DNA of 64,000 nucleotides, from NCBI GenBank assembly GCA_038396585.1, contig CP121691.1, forward strand, positions 62,001-126,000, given 5' to 3'. The translations under genes were made by a program, and so were the position numbers. The notes below the pieces were generated by a model that saw only the letters and a list, made by a program, of their open reading frames with translations, had not been told where the DNA came from and searched no databases. Origin of the DNA: Vallitaleaceae bacterium 9-2. Its GTDB lineage: Bacteria > Bacillota > Clostridia > Lachnospirales > Vallitaleaceae. Numbering within the stretch: the first letter of the stretch is position 1; each line of letters begins with the position of its first letter. Positions 45,780 to 55,336 of this stretch are shown piece by piece.

Positions 45780-45807
45780 ATATTGTATAAGAAAATAAAA
45801 AGGCTAT
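45780..45807 (+). repeat. Right copy of the 28-bp target site duplication
   Basis: Identical to 44108-44135. Its last base touches the putative -35 region of the maltodextrin operon promoter (TTGCAT at 45807-45812). Confidence 0.85.
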
Positions 45808-45838
45808 TGCATATTTTTGGAGATTATGCTACTATACT
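45807..45838 (+). promoter_or_regulatory. Putative promoter of the maltodextrin operon
   Basis: TATACT at 45833-45838 is a good -10 box placed just before the operator array. TTGCAT at 45807-45812 is the best -35, but the 20-base spacing is long. The insertion sequence ends just upstream and could change expression. Confidence 0.45.
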
Positions 45839-45841
45839 GTT

Positions 45842-45883
45842 AACGGTTCCGGTAACGTTACTGATAACGTTGCCGAGAACGTT
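45842..45883. promoter_or_regulatory. Array of four AACG(G)TT operator cores at 12-bp period
   Basis: aacggtt at 45842, then aacgtt at 45854, 45866 and 45878: starts exactly 12 bases apart. Central-CG palindromes are the hallmark of LacI-family operators. The array lies just downstream of the -10 box, where bound repressor would block transcription. The LacI gene at 50646, last in this operon, is the likely binder. Confidence 0.7.
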
Positions 45884-45921
45884 AACAAGAAATCAATCAA
45901 TGATAGAAGGAGAGAAAACAC

Positions 45922-47349
45922 ATGAAAAATTGGGTGGTCAAAGTTTTAGCATTATCAATGGTTTTGGTTTTATTTGTAGGATGTAGTGGAGCGGGAGATT
46001 CATCAAATGATTCAAGCGACAATGCATCAACTGATACAGAAACACAAACAGATGCAAATGCCTCAGATCAATCAAATGAAACTGCTGACGGAAGTGGTGA
46101 AGAAGGTTCCGTATATTTCTTAAACTTTAAACCAGAGATTGAACAAGTATGGCAAAAAATCGCAAAAGAGTATACAGAAAAAACAGGTGTTGACGTAAAA
46201 GTTGTTACAGCTGCAGCAGGAACTTATGAGCAGACGCTTCGTTCTGAGATTGCAAAAAGTGATGCCCCAACATTATTCCAGATTAATGGACCTGTTGGCT
46301 ATGAAGCTTGGAAGAGTTATACAAAAGATTTATCGGATACAGACTTATACAGTTGGCTGTTGGATAAGAGTTTAGTTGTATCAGGAGATGACGGCGGAGT
46401 CTATGGAATCCCTTATGTTGTTGAAGGCTATGGAATTATCTATAATGATGCTATCATGGATCAATACTTTGCATCAGCAAGCAAAACAACATCCTTTACT
46501 TCTATGGATGAAATCAATAACTATGCAGCACTTGAAGCGGTTGTTGAAGATATGACAGCGATTAAAGATGAATTGGGTATTCAAGGTGTTTTTGCATCAA
46601 CATCATTTTCAACAGGTGAAGACTGGAGATGGCAAACACACTTAGCTAACTTACCGATCTATTATGAATTCAAAGAAAAAGGTATTGGTGATGCGGCAGA
46701 AATCGATTTAACTTATGGACAAGAATACAAAAATATTTTTGATTTGTATATTAATAACTCAATTACTAAACCAACACTTTTAAGTTCAAAAACAGTTAAC
46801 GATTCGATGGCAGAATTTGCACTTGGTCAAGTTGCCATGGTTCAAAACGGTAACTGGGGATGGGGACAAATTAATGGCGTTGATGGTAATGTTGTTGCAG
46901 AAGAAGACGTGAAGTTCTTGCCAATATACACAGGTGTTGAAGGCGAAGAAAGTCAAGGGCTTTGTACCGGAACAGAAAACTTCTTTAGTATTAATGCACA
47001 AGCATCAGAAGCGGATCAACAAGCATCAATTGCATTTGTTGAATGGCTATTTTCATCCGATGAAGGTAAAAGCTATGTAACAAATGAGTTTGGTTTTATC
47101 GCTCCATTTAATACATTTGGTGATGATGAGACACCAACAGATCCATTAGCAAAAGAAGTATTACGCTATATGGCAGATGAATCATTAACATCTGTTTCAT
47201 GGAACTTTACAGCATTCCCTTCACAGCAATTCAAAGATATTTTAGGCTATTCACTTCTTGATTATGCACAAGGAACAGGCGACTGGTCAGGAGTTGAGAC
47301 AGCATTTGTTGAAGGATGGAAAGACGAAAAAGCGGCTACAGCGCAATAA
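45922..47349 (+). CDS. Maltodextrin-type ABC importer binding lipoprotein
   Basis: 475 residues. Lipoprotein signal LFVGC with Cys21 lipidated, a long Ser/Asp/Thr linker, then a family-1 sugar-binding body (GIPYVVEGYGIIYN, GQVAMVQNGNWGWGQ). It is followed by MalF/MalG-like permeases and 4-alpha-glucanotransferase, which fix the substrate as maltodextrins or related alpha-glucans. Start after aaggaga. Controlled by the operator array upstream. Confidence 0.93.
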   Translation: MKNWVVKVLALSMVLVLFVGCSGAGDSSNDSSDNASTDTETQTDANASDQSNETADGSGEEGSVYFLNFKPEIEQVWQKIAKEYTEKTGVDVKVVTAAAGTYEQTLRSEIAKSDAPTLFQINGPVGYEAWKSYTKDLSDTDLYSWLLDKSLVVSGDDGGVYGIPYVVEGYGIIYNDAIMDQYFASASKTTSFTSMDEINNYAALEAVVEDMTAIKDELGIQGVFASTSFSTGEDWRWQTHLANLPIYYEFKEKGIGDAAEIDLTYGQEYKNIFDLYINNSITKPTLLSSKTVNDSMAEFALGQVAMVQNGNWGWGQINGVDGNVVAEEDVKFLPIYTGVEGEESQGLCTGTENFFSINAQASEADQQASIAFVEWLFSSDEGKSYVTNEFGFIAPFNTFGDDETPTDPLAKEVLRYMADESLTSVSWNFTAFPSQQFKDILGYSLLDYAQGTGDWSGVETAFVEGWKDEKAATAQ

Positions 47350-47377
47350 ATTAGATCTGTTTTCTATAACAATCATG

Positions 47378-47399
47378 AGGGTAAGCTTGCGCTTACCCT
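47378..47399 (+). other. Intra-operon hairpin after the binding-protein gene
   Basis: agggtaagc-ttgc-gcttaccct, 9-bp perfect stem, followed by only a few T. Same position as the hairpin at 29863; probably lowers permease expression relative to the binding protein. Confidence 0.6.
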
Positions 47400-47422
47400 T
47401 TCACTAACTAAGGAGGAATTTT

Positions 47423-48265
47423 ATGCAAAAAGCAATAAAAAAATATTTTTTTATTTTTGTTTTTCCCACGTTATTGGCGTTTATTGTTGTCTTCGTAGTG
47501 CCTTTTTTAATGGGAATATATCTGTCGTTTACTGAATTTACAACAGTAACGGATTCGACATGGGTAGGACTTGATAACTATATTAAAGTGTTTAAAGACC
47601 CGACTTTTGTACAAGCTATGGGCTTTACTGGGGCATTTACAATTGTATCTGTCATTTCTATTAATGTACTTGCATTTACGATTGCGTTGTTATTGACGCG
47701 GGGAATTCGAGGAACCAATATCTTTAGAACGGTATTTTTTATGCCAAACCTTATTGGAGGAATTGTCCTTGGATATATATGGCAATTAATTTTAAATGGA
47801 ATACTGTATAAGTTTGACCGTACGTTGACCTTTGCTCCGGAATATGGATTCTGGGGACTGATTATTTTAATGAATTGGCAGATGATTGGATATATGATGG
47901 TTATCTACATTGCAGGTATTCAAAATATTCCGGGTGAACTTAATGAAGCTGCTAAAATCGATGGCGCTTCAAAATGGCAAATCTTAAAAAATGTCACGAT
48001 ACCTATGGTTATGCCGTCATTTACCATTTCATTGTTTCTTACATTGACGAACTCATTTAAGCTATTTGACCAAAACTTGGCATTAACAGGAGGCGCACCG
48101 GCGGCAAAGACAGAGATGCTGGCGTTAAATATTTATAATACATTTTATGGTCGTGTAGGATGGGAAGGTGTAGGCCAGGCCAAAGCCGTTATTTTCTTTA
48201 TTATCGTTGCAGCGATTGCATTAACCCAGTTAAGTATCAGTCGTAAGCGGGAGGTACAACAATAA
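47423..48265 (+). CDS. ABC importer permease, MalF/UgpA-like
   Basis: 280 residues, six membrane segments, EAA loop LNEAAKIDGASKWQILKNVTIP. Strong AAGGAGG site. Its TAA shares the A with the ATG of the next permease (TAATG), showing translational coupling. Forms the maltodextrin channel with the gene at 48265; the ATPase is not encoded here. Confidence 0.93.
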   Translation: MQKAIKKYFFIFVFPTLLAFIVVFVVPFLMGIYLSFTEFTTVTDSTWVGLDNYIKVFKDPTFVQAMGFTGAFTIVSVISINVLAFTIALLLTRGIRGTNIFRTVFFMPNLIGGIVLGYIWQLILNGILYKFDRTLTFAPEYGFWGLIILMNWQMIGYMMVIYIAGIQNIPGELNEAAKIDGASKWQILKNVTIPMVMPSFTISLFLTLTNSFKLFDQNLALTGGAPAAKTEMLALNIYNTFYGRVGWEGVGQAKAVIFFIIVAAIALTQLSISRKREVQQ

Positions 48266-49107
48266 TGAAAACAGTGAGAAAATATAACAAATTTGAAAAA
48301 CCATTGATTGTGCTTTTTATCCTCTTATCGGGAGCCTTCCTTTTCCCGATTTTTGAGATTGCTATGAACTCCTTAAAAGGTCGTTTTTTTATTGCAGATG
48401 ATCCTTTTAGTCTGCCAACAAAAGAAACTTTTGTCGGCTTGTTAAATTATACCGAAGGTGTCGGCAAAACAGGCTTTTTTCAAGCGTTTGGATGGTCGGT
48501 TTGGATTACGGTTGCTTCAGTTGCCGTTATCATTTTATTTACTTCAATGACCGCATGGTATATTGTTCGCGTGGATAATAAGGCAACATCTGCCTTATAT
48601 TATTTATTTGTATTTGCAATGATTGTACCGTTTCAGATGGTGATGTTTACCATGTCAAAAGTAGCAAATATACTTCATTTAGATAATCCTTTAGGCATTA
48701 TTTTTGTCTATTTGGGGTTTGGAGCTGGTTTAGCAGTATTTATGTTTAGTGGATTTATCAAATCTATTCCGTTAGAGATCGAAGAAGCTGCGATGATGGA
48801 TGGATGTAACCCGGTACAGTTGTTTTTTAGAATCATTATGCCAATCCTTAAGCCGACAGCAATTACTATTACAATATTGCAGACGATGTGGATATGGAAT
48901 GACTATCTGCTTCCCTACTTAATTCTTGGGACGGACTATAAGACCATACCGATTGCGATACAATATCTGCGTGGTGGGTATGGATCCATTGATATGGGAG
49001 CGATGATGGCGATGTTGGTTTTAGCAATATTACCTATTGTTATCTTGTATCTCTTTGGTCAGAAGTATATAATTGAAGGTGTAGTAGCCGGAGCAGTAAA
49101 AGGTTGA
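48265..49107 (+). CDS. ABC importer permease, MalG-like
   Basis: 280 residues, six membrane segments, EAA loop IEEAAMMDGCNPVQLFFRIIMP and the C-terminal GVVAGAVKG typical of this subunit. gggaggt precedes the coupled ATG. Partner of the MalF-like protein. Confidence 0.93.
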   Translation: MKTVRKYNKFEKPLIVLFILLSGAFLFPIFEIAMNSLKGRFFIADDPFSLPTKETFVGLLNYTEGVGKTGFFQAFGWSVWITVASVAVIILFTSMTAWYIVRVDNKATSALYYLFVFAMIVPFQMVMFTMSKVANILHLDNPLGIIFVYLGFGAGLAVFMFSGFIKSIPLEIEEAAMMDGCNPVQLFFRIIMPILKPTAITITILQTMWIWNDYLLPYLILGTDYKTIPIAIQYLRGGYGSIDMGAMMAMLVLAILPIVILYLFGQKYIIEGVVAGAVKG

Positions 49108-49126
49108 TAAAAGAAAGAGGATGGAT

Positions 49127-50605
49127 ATGAGAAAAGCCGGAATATTAATGCCTATAGCAAGTTTGCCGTCACGATATGGTATTGGCGCATTTTCAAAAGA
49201 TGCATATGACTTTGTCGATTGGCTCGTCGAAGCGGGACAAAGTTACTGGCAAGTTTTACCATTAGGACCGACAGGATATGGAGACAGTCCATATCAATCA
49301 TTTTCAACATTTGCAGGAAATCCCTATTTCATTGACTTAGAAGAACTCGTACAGCAAGGCTATTTAACATACGAACAATGTGAGGCATACGATTTTGGGA
49401 AAAACCCAAGATATATTAACTATGAAAAAATATATCAAGCGAGATATCAAATCCTTCAACTTGCTTATAAGCAGAGCAATATAATGGAAGAGGAAGGGTT
49501 TCATCAGTTTGTAACGCGTGAAAAAAAGTGGCTTGAAGATTACGCTCTATATATGGTCATTAAGGATATCCATGAAGCAAAAGCTTGGAATCAATGGCCA
49601 AAAGAACTTAAAGAGCGCTCACCTCAAGCAATAGAAGCCGTTAAAGAAAAGTATTCAGAAGAAATAGGTTTTTACGAGTTTCAGCAATATATGTTTCACC
49701 GACAGTGGCAAAAACTTAAAACATATGCAAATCAAAAAGGTATTCAAATCATTGGAGACATACCTATTTATGTGGCTTTTGATTCTTCAGATGCCTGGGC
49801 TTCGCCGCAGCTTTTTGAGTTCAACGAACAATTGATGCCCTATAGTGTGGCAGGCTGTCCACCAGATAGTTTTTCAAGTACAGGACAATTATGGGGTAAC
49901 CCGCTCTATAATTGGCAGCAACATAAAAAGATGCAGTATTCTTGGTGGATACAAAGACTTGAGCAGTGTTTTAAATGGTATGATATGGTACGCATTGATC
50001 ATTTTCGGGGATTTGATGAATTTTATTCGATTCCAAGTGGTGACAAAACAGCGGAAAATGGATGCTGGAAAAAAGGACCTGGATATGATATATTTAAACA
50101 AATAAATGAATCATTATCAGATGCAAAAGTTATTGCAGAGGACCTTGGATATTTAACGGATACTGTGGTTGAACTCCTTAGACAAACAGGATATCCGGGA
50201 ATGAAAGTTTTACAGTTTGCCTTTGATTCAAGAGAAGAAAGTGACTATTTGCCGCATAATTATACACAAAACTGTGTTGTATATACGGGGACGCATGACA
50301 ATGATACTGTAAAAGGATGGTATCAAGCCATTTCACCCCAGGATAAGAAGCTATGCGATGAGTATCTTAATATTCGCTCGGATGATGCAGACAATATTCA
50401 CTGGTACATGATTCGATCAGCGCTCTCAAGCGTTGCAAAAATAGCAATAATACCTATTCAAGATTATCTTGGCCTAGGAAGTGAAGCAAGGATTAACACA
50501 CCATCGACACTAGGGAATAATTGGCATTGGAGATTATATCATAATGAACTAGGTTCTGCATTGGCAAAACATGTAGCACATATGACCAGACTATACGGAC
50601 GATAA
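49127..50605 (+). CDS. malQ: 4-alpha-glucanotransferase (amylomaltase, GH77)
   Basis: 492 residues. Characteristic start RKAGILMPIASLPSRYGIG, WQVLPLGPTGYGDSPYQS, the catalytic motifs MVRIDHFRGF (nucleophile Asp), IAEDLGY (acid Glu) and YTGTHDNDT. It rearranges maltodextrins so that phosphorylase (41839) can degrade them. ATG 49127 is favoured because aaagagg ends 6 bases upstream; ATG 49121 abuts that site. Fourth gene of the maltodextrin operon. Confidence 0.96.
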   Translation: MRKAGILMPIASLPSRYGIGAFSKDAYDFVDWLVEAGQSYWQVLPLGPTGYGDSPYQSFSTFAGNPYFIDLEELVQQGYLTYEQCEAYDFGKNPRYINYEKIYQARYQILQLAYKQSNIMEEEGFHQFVTREKKWLEDYALYMVIKDIHEAKAWNQWPKELKERSPQAIEAVKEKYSEEIGFYEFQQYMFHRQWQKLKTYANQKGIQIIGDIPIYVAFDSSDAWASPQLFEFNEQLMPYSVAGCPPDSFSSTGQLWGNPLYNWQQHKKMQYSWWIQRLEQCFKWYDMVRIDHFRGFDEFYSIPSGDKTAENGCWKKGPGYDIFKQINESLSDAKVIAEDLGYLTDTVVELLRQTGYPGMKVLQFAFDSREESDYLPHNYTQNCVVYTGTHDNDTVKGWYQAISPQDKKLCDEYLNIRSDDADNIHWYMIRSALSSVAKIAIIPIQDYLGLGSEARINTPSTLGNNWHWRLYHNELGSALAKHVAHMTRLYGR

Positions 50606-50645
50606 ACGGAGGCTATGCAAAGAAAAAAGTTTTGGGGGTCTTAGA

Positions 50646-51677
50646 GTGAATACAATAACGATTAAAGATATTGCAAAGATATGTGGTGTGGGAGTAAGTA
50701 CGGTATCGCGAGCGATTAACAATCATCCGGATATTAATAAGGAAACAAAGGACTATATACTGTCGGTAATTAAAGAGCACAATTATATTCCAAATAATAG
50801 TGCGAGAAATTTAAAACGCATCGAGACCAATGCGATTGCTGTTTTGGTCAAAGGGATTACGAATCCCTTTTTCACCGATATGATTAAAATCATGGAGCAT
50901 GAAATTGAAAAACGCAAGTATTCATTAGTCTTACATCATGTTGAATTTAACGAAAATGAAATTGACGTCGCTCTAGAGTTGATTAAAGAAAAACGACTAC
51001 GTGGTATTGTCTTTTTAGGAGGACACTTTAGTCATTCGGAAGATAAACTCAAAAAAATCCCGGTTCCATTTGTCTTAAGCACGATTGGCGGTATAGTTGA
51101 TGAAAATAATCGCGAAGGATATTCGTCGGTTTCCGTCAATGATATTGAAGAAAGCAAAAAAATCGTCGAGTTTTTATTGGACCAAGGACATGAAAAAATA
51201 GCGATTATCTGTGCAGAAGCCAAAGATGAAAGTATTAGTGCATTAAGGCTTGAGGGATATTATAGGGCGCTTCGTAAGCACCATATTAAACCAAATCCAT
51301 CATGGGTCTTTCGAATGCATAGTGATATTGAAGAATATTCCATTGAAAATGGGTATAACGTTGCAAGGGAAATTCTTGAATCCAAAGAAAACTTTACCGC
51401 TATTTATGCGATATCGGACATGCTTGCCATGGGCGCATGCAAGGCGTTGATTGATGGAGGAAAAAGTATACCTAGAGATTATTCTGTAGTTGGGTTTGAT
51501 GGGATTAAGTTGGGAAAATATTACAATCCATCCATTACTACATTGGTTCAACCGGTCGATACGATTGCCTATGAGACCATACAATTACTTTTTGATGTCA
51601 TTGAAAATGACAAAAAACATAAACACTTGACATTTGAAGGAACATTAGCTATTCGAGAATCAACAAAAGTGTTATAA
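50646..51677 (+). CDS. LacI-family transcriptional regulator, probable maltodextrin repressor
   Basis: 343 residues. N-terminal helix-turn-helix TIKDIAKICGVGVSTVSRAINN with the hinge helix (SARNLKR), then a sugar-binding periplasmic-type domain (FTAIYAISDMLAMGACKAL; VVGFDGIKLG). GTG start after gggggt. As the last gene of the maltodextrin operon it probably binds the AACGTT array at 45842 and is released by maltose or maltodextrin; inferred from position and operator type. Confidence 0.93.
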   Translation: MNTITIKDIAKICGVGVSTVSRAINNHPDINKETKDYILSVIKEHNYIPNNSARNLKRIETNAIAVLVKGITNPFFTDMIKIMEHEIEKRKYSLVLHHVEFNENEIDVALELIKEKRLRGIVFLGGHFSHSEDKLKKIPVPFVLSTIGGIVDENNREGYSSVSVNDIEESKKIVEFLLDQGHEKIAIICAEAKDESISALRLEGYYRALRKHHIKPNPSWVFRMHSDIEEYSIENGYNVAREILESKENFTAIYAISDMLAMGACKALIDGGKSIPRDYSVVGFDGIKLGKYYNPSITTLVQPVDTIAYETIQLLFDVIENDKKHKHLTFEGTLAIRESTKVL

Positions 51678-51724
51678 TAGAATGTGTCTAACCTATACGA
51701 GTATTCCTTTAAAGAGGTGTGTTT

Positions 51725-52882
51725 ATGGAGCTGAGAAAATTTGTGGCACCAGAAATAATTAGCGGTTACCAAGCCAGTTTGCTTGTTGGACGATATTTAA
51801 AGCACTTTGCATCAAGATGTCCAATGGTGGTAACAGATCAGAACTTGGTACAATATGATTGGTTCACGCAGATTATGGAGTCTATTCGTGATGCTGTGGA
51901 CGATGTAATTTTGTATACTGAGGTCACAGTGAACCCCAAAGATTATGAAGCGATGAAAGGGGCAGAGATATTTTTGTCCAAAAATTGCGACTTGATCATT
52001 GCCATTGGTGGTGGAAGTCCGATGGATTGTGCAAAATGTATTAGCATTGTCTCGACAAATGGTGGACATATATTGGACTATGAAGGGGTCGATGTGATTA
52101 ATCTCCCGGGACCACCACTCATATGCATTCCTACAACAGCGGGAACAAGTGCAGATGTTTCTCAGTTTGCTATTATCAATGATGTAGAACAACAACTAAA
52201 AAAGACAATTATCAGTAAAAAAGTAGTGCCGGATTTGGCACTTATAGATCCGGTTCCGTTAATGACAAAAGATCGTTATTTAACGGCGTGCACCGGTATA
52301 GATGCATTAACACATGCGATTGAAGCATATGTGTCGAATGCCCAATCTCCGATAACAGATGTTCATGCACTAGAAGCCATAAAGCTTGTTCATGAAAATC
52401 TTATAGAGGCTTGCTCAGCCAAACGGAGTATTGAGACTATGTATAAGATGATGATTGCATCCTTATCCGCAGGACTCGCCTTTTCCAATGCCAGCCTTGG
52501 AGCGGTACATGCCTTAGCGCATAGCCTTGGAGGACGTCTGAATCTAGCACACGGTGAATGCAACAGTATCTTATTGGACCGCGTTATTGATATAAACTAT
52601 ACGAGTGCAACAAAACGATACGATACCATTGCGCAGATTTTTGGTATTGATATTAATCAAGGAAGGACAAAAGAGGCTCTTATTCAGTATATCCAAAATA
52701 TACGTAAGACATTAAATATTCATGATCAGATTATTGTGTCAGATATTGATATACATGAGGAGTCCAGAGAGATGCTTCTTCAGGATTTAGTGGAAGGAGC
52801 CATCAATGACCCTTGCATGGTGACGAATCCAAAACAATTAAGCGAGGCTGAAGTGAGGTATATATATGAGCAAATACTCTAG
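51725..52882 (+). CDS. Iron-containing alcohol dehydrogenase
   Basis: 386 residues. NAD-binding GGGSPMDCAKCIS, PTTAGTSADVSQF, and metal-binding His residues in HAIEAYVSN and AVHALAHSLGG...AHGECN. ATG 51725 follows agagg by 7; GTG 51719 is less well placed. Catalyses oxidation or reduction of a short alcohol or aldehyde. The next gene starts inside its last 17 bases. Substrate not deducible. Confidence 0.92.
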   Translation: MELRKFVAPEIISGYQASLLVGRYLKHFASRCPMVVTDQNLVQYDWFTQIMESIRDAVDDVILYTEVTVNPKDYEAMKGAEIFLSKNCDLIIAIGGGSPMDCAKCISIVSTNGGHILDYEGVDVINLPGPPLICIPTTAGTSADVSQFAIINDVEQQLKKTIISKKVVPDLALIDPVPLMTKDRYLTACTGIDALTHAIEAYVSNAQSPITDVHALEAIKLVHENLIEACSAKRSIETMYKMMIASLSAGLAFSNASLGAVHALAHSLGGRLNLAHGECNSILLDRVIDINYTSATKRYDTIAQIFGIDINQGRTKEALIQYIQNIRKTLNIHDQIIVSDIDIHEESREMLLQDLVEGAINDPCMVTNPKQLSEAEVRYIYEQIL

Positions 52883-54317
52883 GGAATCGATTATCGGTCT
52901 AGGGGAAGCTTCTTTTCGCAAGAATTATTACCCGGAATTACAAGAAAAAATTGTGGATTTGGAACGGATGAATCTTCGTAATGAAGCCTTGATTCGAGCG
53001 ATTCCAGATATTATTCTTATCAGTGACTTGGAAGGGAATTTATTGCCTTTTGGGTCTTCTTTACGTCGAGAAAAAAAATTGCTCGATCAGATGTTGAATA
53101 CAGAGCATGTTCTTACCGTTCTTAGAAACTGTGTAGGTAAGATTGGGCAGGAAAAAGAGCGTGTACAGTGTGCGTTTGAACTGGAAGTGGATCAGCAGCA
53201 GCGATACTTTGAAGTAAGGGCACATGCAACAGAACTAAACGAAGTACTTATCCTTATTCGAGATGTCACAACTGAATCACAGTTAAAGAGTCGCTTGCGA
53301 TTTATGGCAGAACGCGACCCGTTGACATCATCATATAATCGTTGGTCCTTTGAAGAAAAGATGGAAAAGTATCACGAAAAAAATGAATCGAATTTTGGGC
53401 TTCTGGTTTTAGATATTGATGGACTCAAGTTTATTAATGATACATTAGGACACTTTCATGGTGATGAAGTCATAAAAAAAGTTAGTCGTATGATGCACAA
53501 GATTTTGGGCGAGGGTGCCTATATTGCCCGAATCGGTGGGGATGAATTTGGTGTCTTAATTAACAATGTCCAAAAAAAAGAATTAGAACAGGCACTATCA
53601 GATATCTATGGGGAAATTGGGCAGATGAATCAAAAAGAAGGTGCTATTCAAATAAGTGTATCGGTAGGATATGCTCTTCATGAAGAGGGATATATAGATG
53701 GCGTTAGCTTATATCAGGAAGCAGATAACAACATGTATCAGAATAAATTGTTGAAGACTTCAAGTTATCGCAGTAATCTTGTCAAATCCCTCATGAAGGC
53801 TTTGCAAGCCAGAGATTTCATTACGGAGGGACATGCAGATCGTATGGATGAGCTTGCAGAGGCGATAGGACGGCGTATGGGACTTTCTTCAGTTGAGTTG
53901 GACCGTATTGCATTACTTTGCAAATTCCACGATATTGGAAAGGTAGGGATTCCGGATTCTATCCTCAAGAAGCCGGGAAAACTGACGGAAGAAGAATATA
54001 AAATCATGAAGAATCATGCAGCTATAGGTGAGCGTATTGCACTGGCTTCAGGAGAGCTAAAAGAAATTGCACATCTTATTATGAAGCATCATGAACGTCA
54101 TGATGGTAAAGGATATCCAATAGGACTTAAAGAGATGGAGATACCGATTGAATGTCAAATTCTTTCAGTGGTGGATACCTACGATGCCATGACAAATGAT
54201 CGACCTTATCGCAAGGCGCTTAGTAGAGAGACGGCTATCAAAGAAATTGTCGCTTATCGCGGGACGCAATTTTCTCCAAAGGTTGTCGATGCTTTCTTAG
54301 AGGTAATGCAACGATAA
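52866..54317 (+). CDS. Cyclic-di-GMP enzyme with PAS, GGDEF and HD-GYP domains
   Basis: 483 residues, no membrane helix. PAS-like domain near residues 40-150, GGDEF domain near 155-300 with intact RIGGDEFGVL (synthesis motif), and HD-GYP domain from about 310 with HDIGK and HHERHDGKGYP (phosphodiesterase motif intact). No RxxD inhibitory site is seen just before GGDEF. Both activities could be present. It overlaps the alcohol dehydrogenase gene by 17 bases; the reason for the pairing is unclear. Confidence 0.93.
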   Translation: MSKYSRESIIGLGEASFRKNYYPELQEKIVDLERMNLRNEALIRAIPDIILISDLEGNLLPFGSSLRREKKLLDQMLNTEHVLTVLRNCVGKIGQEKERVQCAFELEVDQQQRYFEVRAHATELNEVLILIRDVTTESQLKSRLRFMAERDPLTSSYNRWSFEEKMEKYHEKNESNFGLLVLDIDGLKFINDTLGHFHGDEVIKKVSRMMHKILGEGAYIARIGGDEFGVLINNVQKKELEQALSDIYGEIGQMNQKEGAIQISVSVGYALHEEGYIDGVSLYQEADNNMYQNKLLKTSSYRSNLVKSLMKALQARDFITEGHADRMDELAEAIGRRMGLSSVELDRIALLCKFHDIGKVGIPDSILKKPGKLTEEEYKIMKNHAAIGERIALASGELKEIAHLIMKHHERHDGKGYPIGLKEMEIPIECQILSVVDTYDAMTNDRPYRKALSRETAIKEIVAYRGTQFSPKVVDAFLEVMQR

Positions 54318-54410
54318 AGGCAGTGCTAAAGCTTTAATGAAATTTTAATAAAGTTTATATGAATATCTCCTTGTTCAAGGGTATAATATGAGAAGAAGGA
54401 GTGGATGACG

Positions 54411-55328
54411 ATGCAAATTATAGAAGCATTATTTTCGTTGTTTTTTACATTATTTACAGGTGTGTTGAATATAGCTTTTCGATTAATCGCGGCAGTTGTT
54501 GCAGGAATTGTAGCAGCTATTAAAGGGCGCAATCCTTTGTTTTGGGGGGCGTTGACCTTGATTTTTCCTTTAACGATATTGATAGTCTTTTTCTTACCAA
54601 CAAAAGAGTATCGCGTTAAATCCTATTTAACGAATAAGCGGGAATTTCAACAAGGGAATATAGTTGTTAGTGCACTGATGGCATTAACCGCAACAGTAGC
54701 CAAAGCTGACGGACAGGTAACAAAGGAAGAAGTGACAATTATTCGCCAATTTGTCATGCAAAATTTTCGAATGTCCAAAATGGAACTTAATCAATATGAA
54801 GAAGCTTTTAACTATGGAAAAGACCATCCTGAGGAAATGAATGAGTATATCCGCATCTTAAAAAGTTACCATCATCAACGCGATTTTATTATGTCGATTA
54901 GTTATTTATTGGTGATGATAGCAGCCAAAAGCGGTGTGGTATCGGAGAAGGAAGATCAGCTTGTTCGACGCATTACTCTTGAATTAGGATTAACGGCATA
55001 CGAATACGAAAGTATCAAACGATATATTGTTGGACATATGTCAGGTGCAAATGCAGGATATGGTCAATCCGGTTCAACAAATTATAATCAATATACCCAG
55101 AGTGTATCAAAAGAAGCGCTCGTTGAAAAATATACAAAAGTATTAGGTGTTCCACAAAATGCCGATGAAGGCACAATAAAAAAGGCGTACAGAAAATTAG
55201 CAAAAGAGTACCATCCGGATAAAGTAATGTCTGAAGGCATGCCGGATGAATATGTTGAATATGCAAATAAGCGTTTTTCAGAGATTAGCCATGCCTATGA
55301 CCAGCTTAAGACGCTTGTATTTGAATAG
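54411..55328 (+). CDS. TerB-like / DnaJ-domain membrane protein (DjlA-like)
   Basis: 305 residues. Hydrophobic N-terminus with two membrane segments (residues ~1-60), a TerB-like helical domain (ALMALTATVAKADGQVTKEEV, about 85-200), a Gly/Asn/Gln-rich linker, and a C-terminal J domain with the HPD motif (KEYHPDKV). The order resembles DjlA co-chaperones that recruit DnaK to the membrane. ATG 54411 is 9 bases after aaggag; ATG 54405 is too close. Confidence 0.88.
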   Translation: MQIIEALFSLFFTLFTGVLNIAFRLIAAVVAGIVAAIKGRNPLFWGALTLIFPLTILIVFFLPTKEYRVKSYLTNKREFQQGNIVVSALMALTATVAKADGQVTKEEVTIIRQFVMQNFRMSKMELNQYEEAFNYGKDHPEEMNEYIRILKSYHHQRDFIMSISYLLVMIAAKSGVVSEKEDQLVRRITLELGLTAYEYESIKRYIVGHMSGANAGYGQSGSTNYNQYTQSVSKEALVEKYTKVLGVPQNADEGTIKKAYRKLAKEYHPDKVMSEGMPDEYVEYANKRFSEISHAYDQLKTLVFE

Positions 55329-55336
55329 GAGTTATT

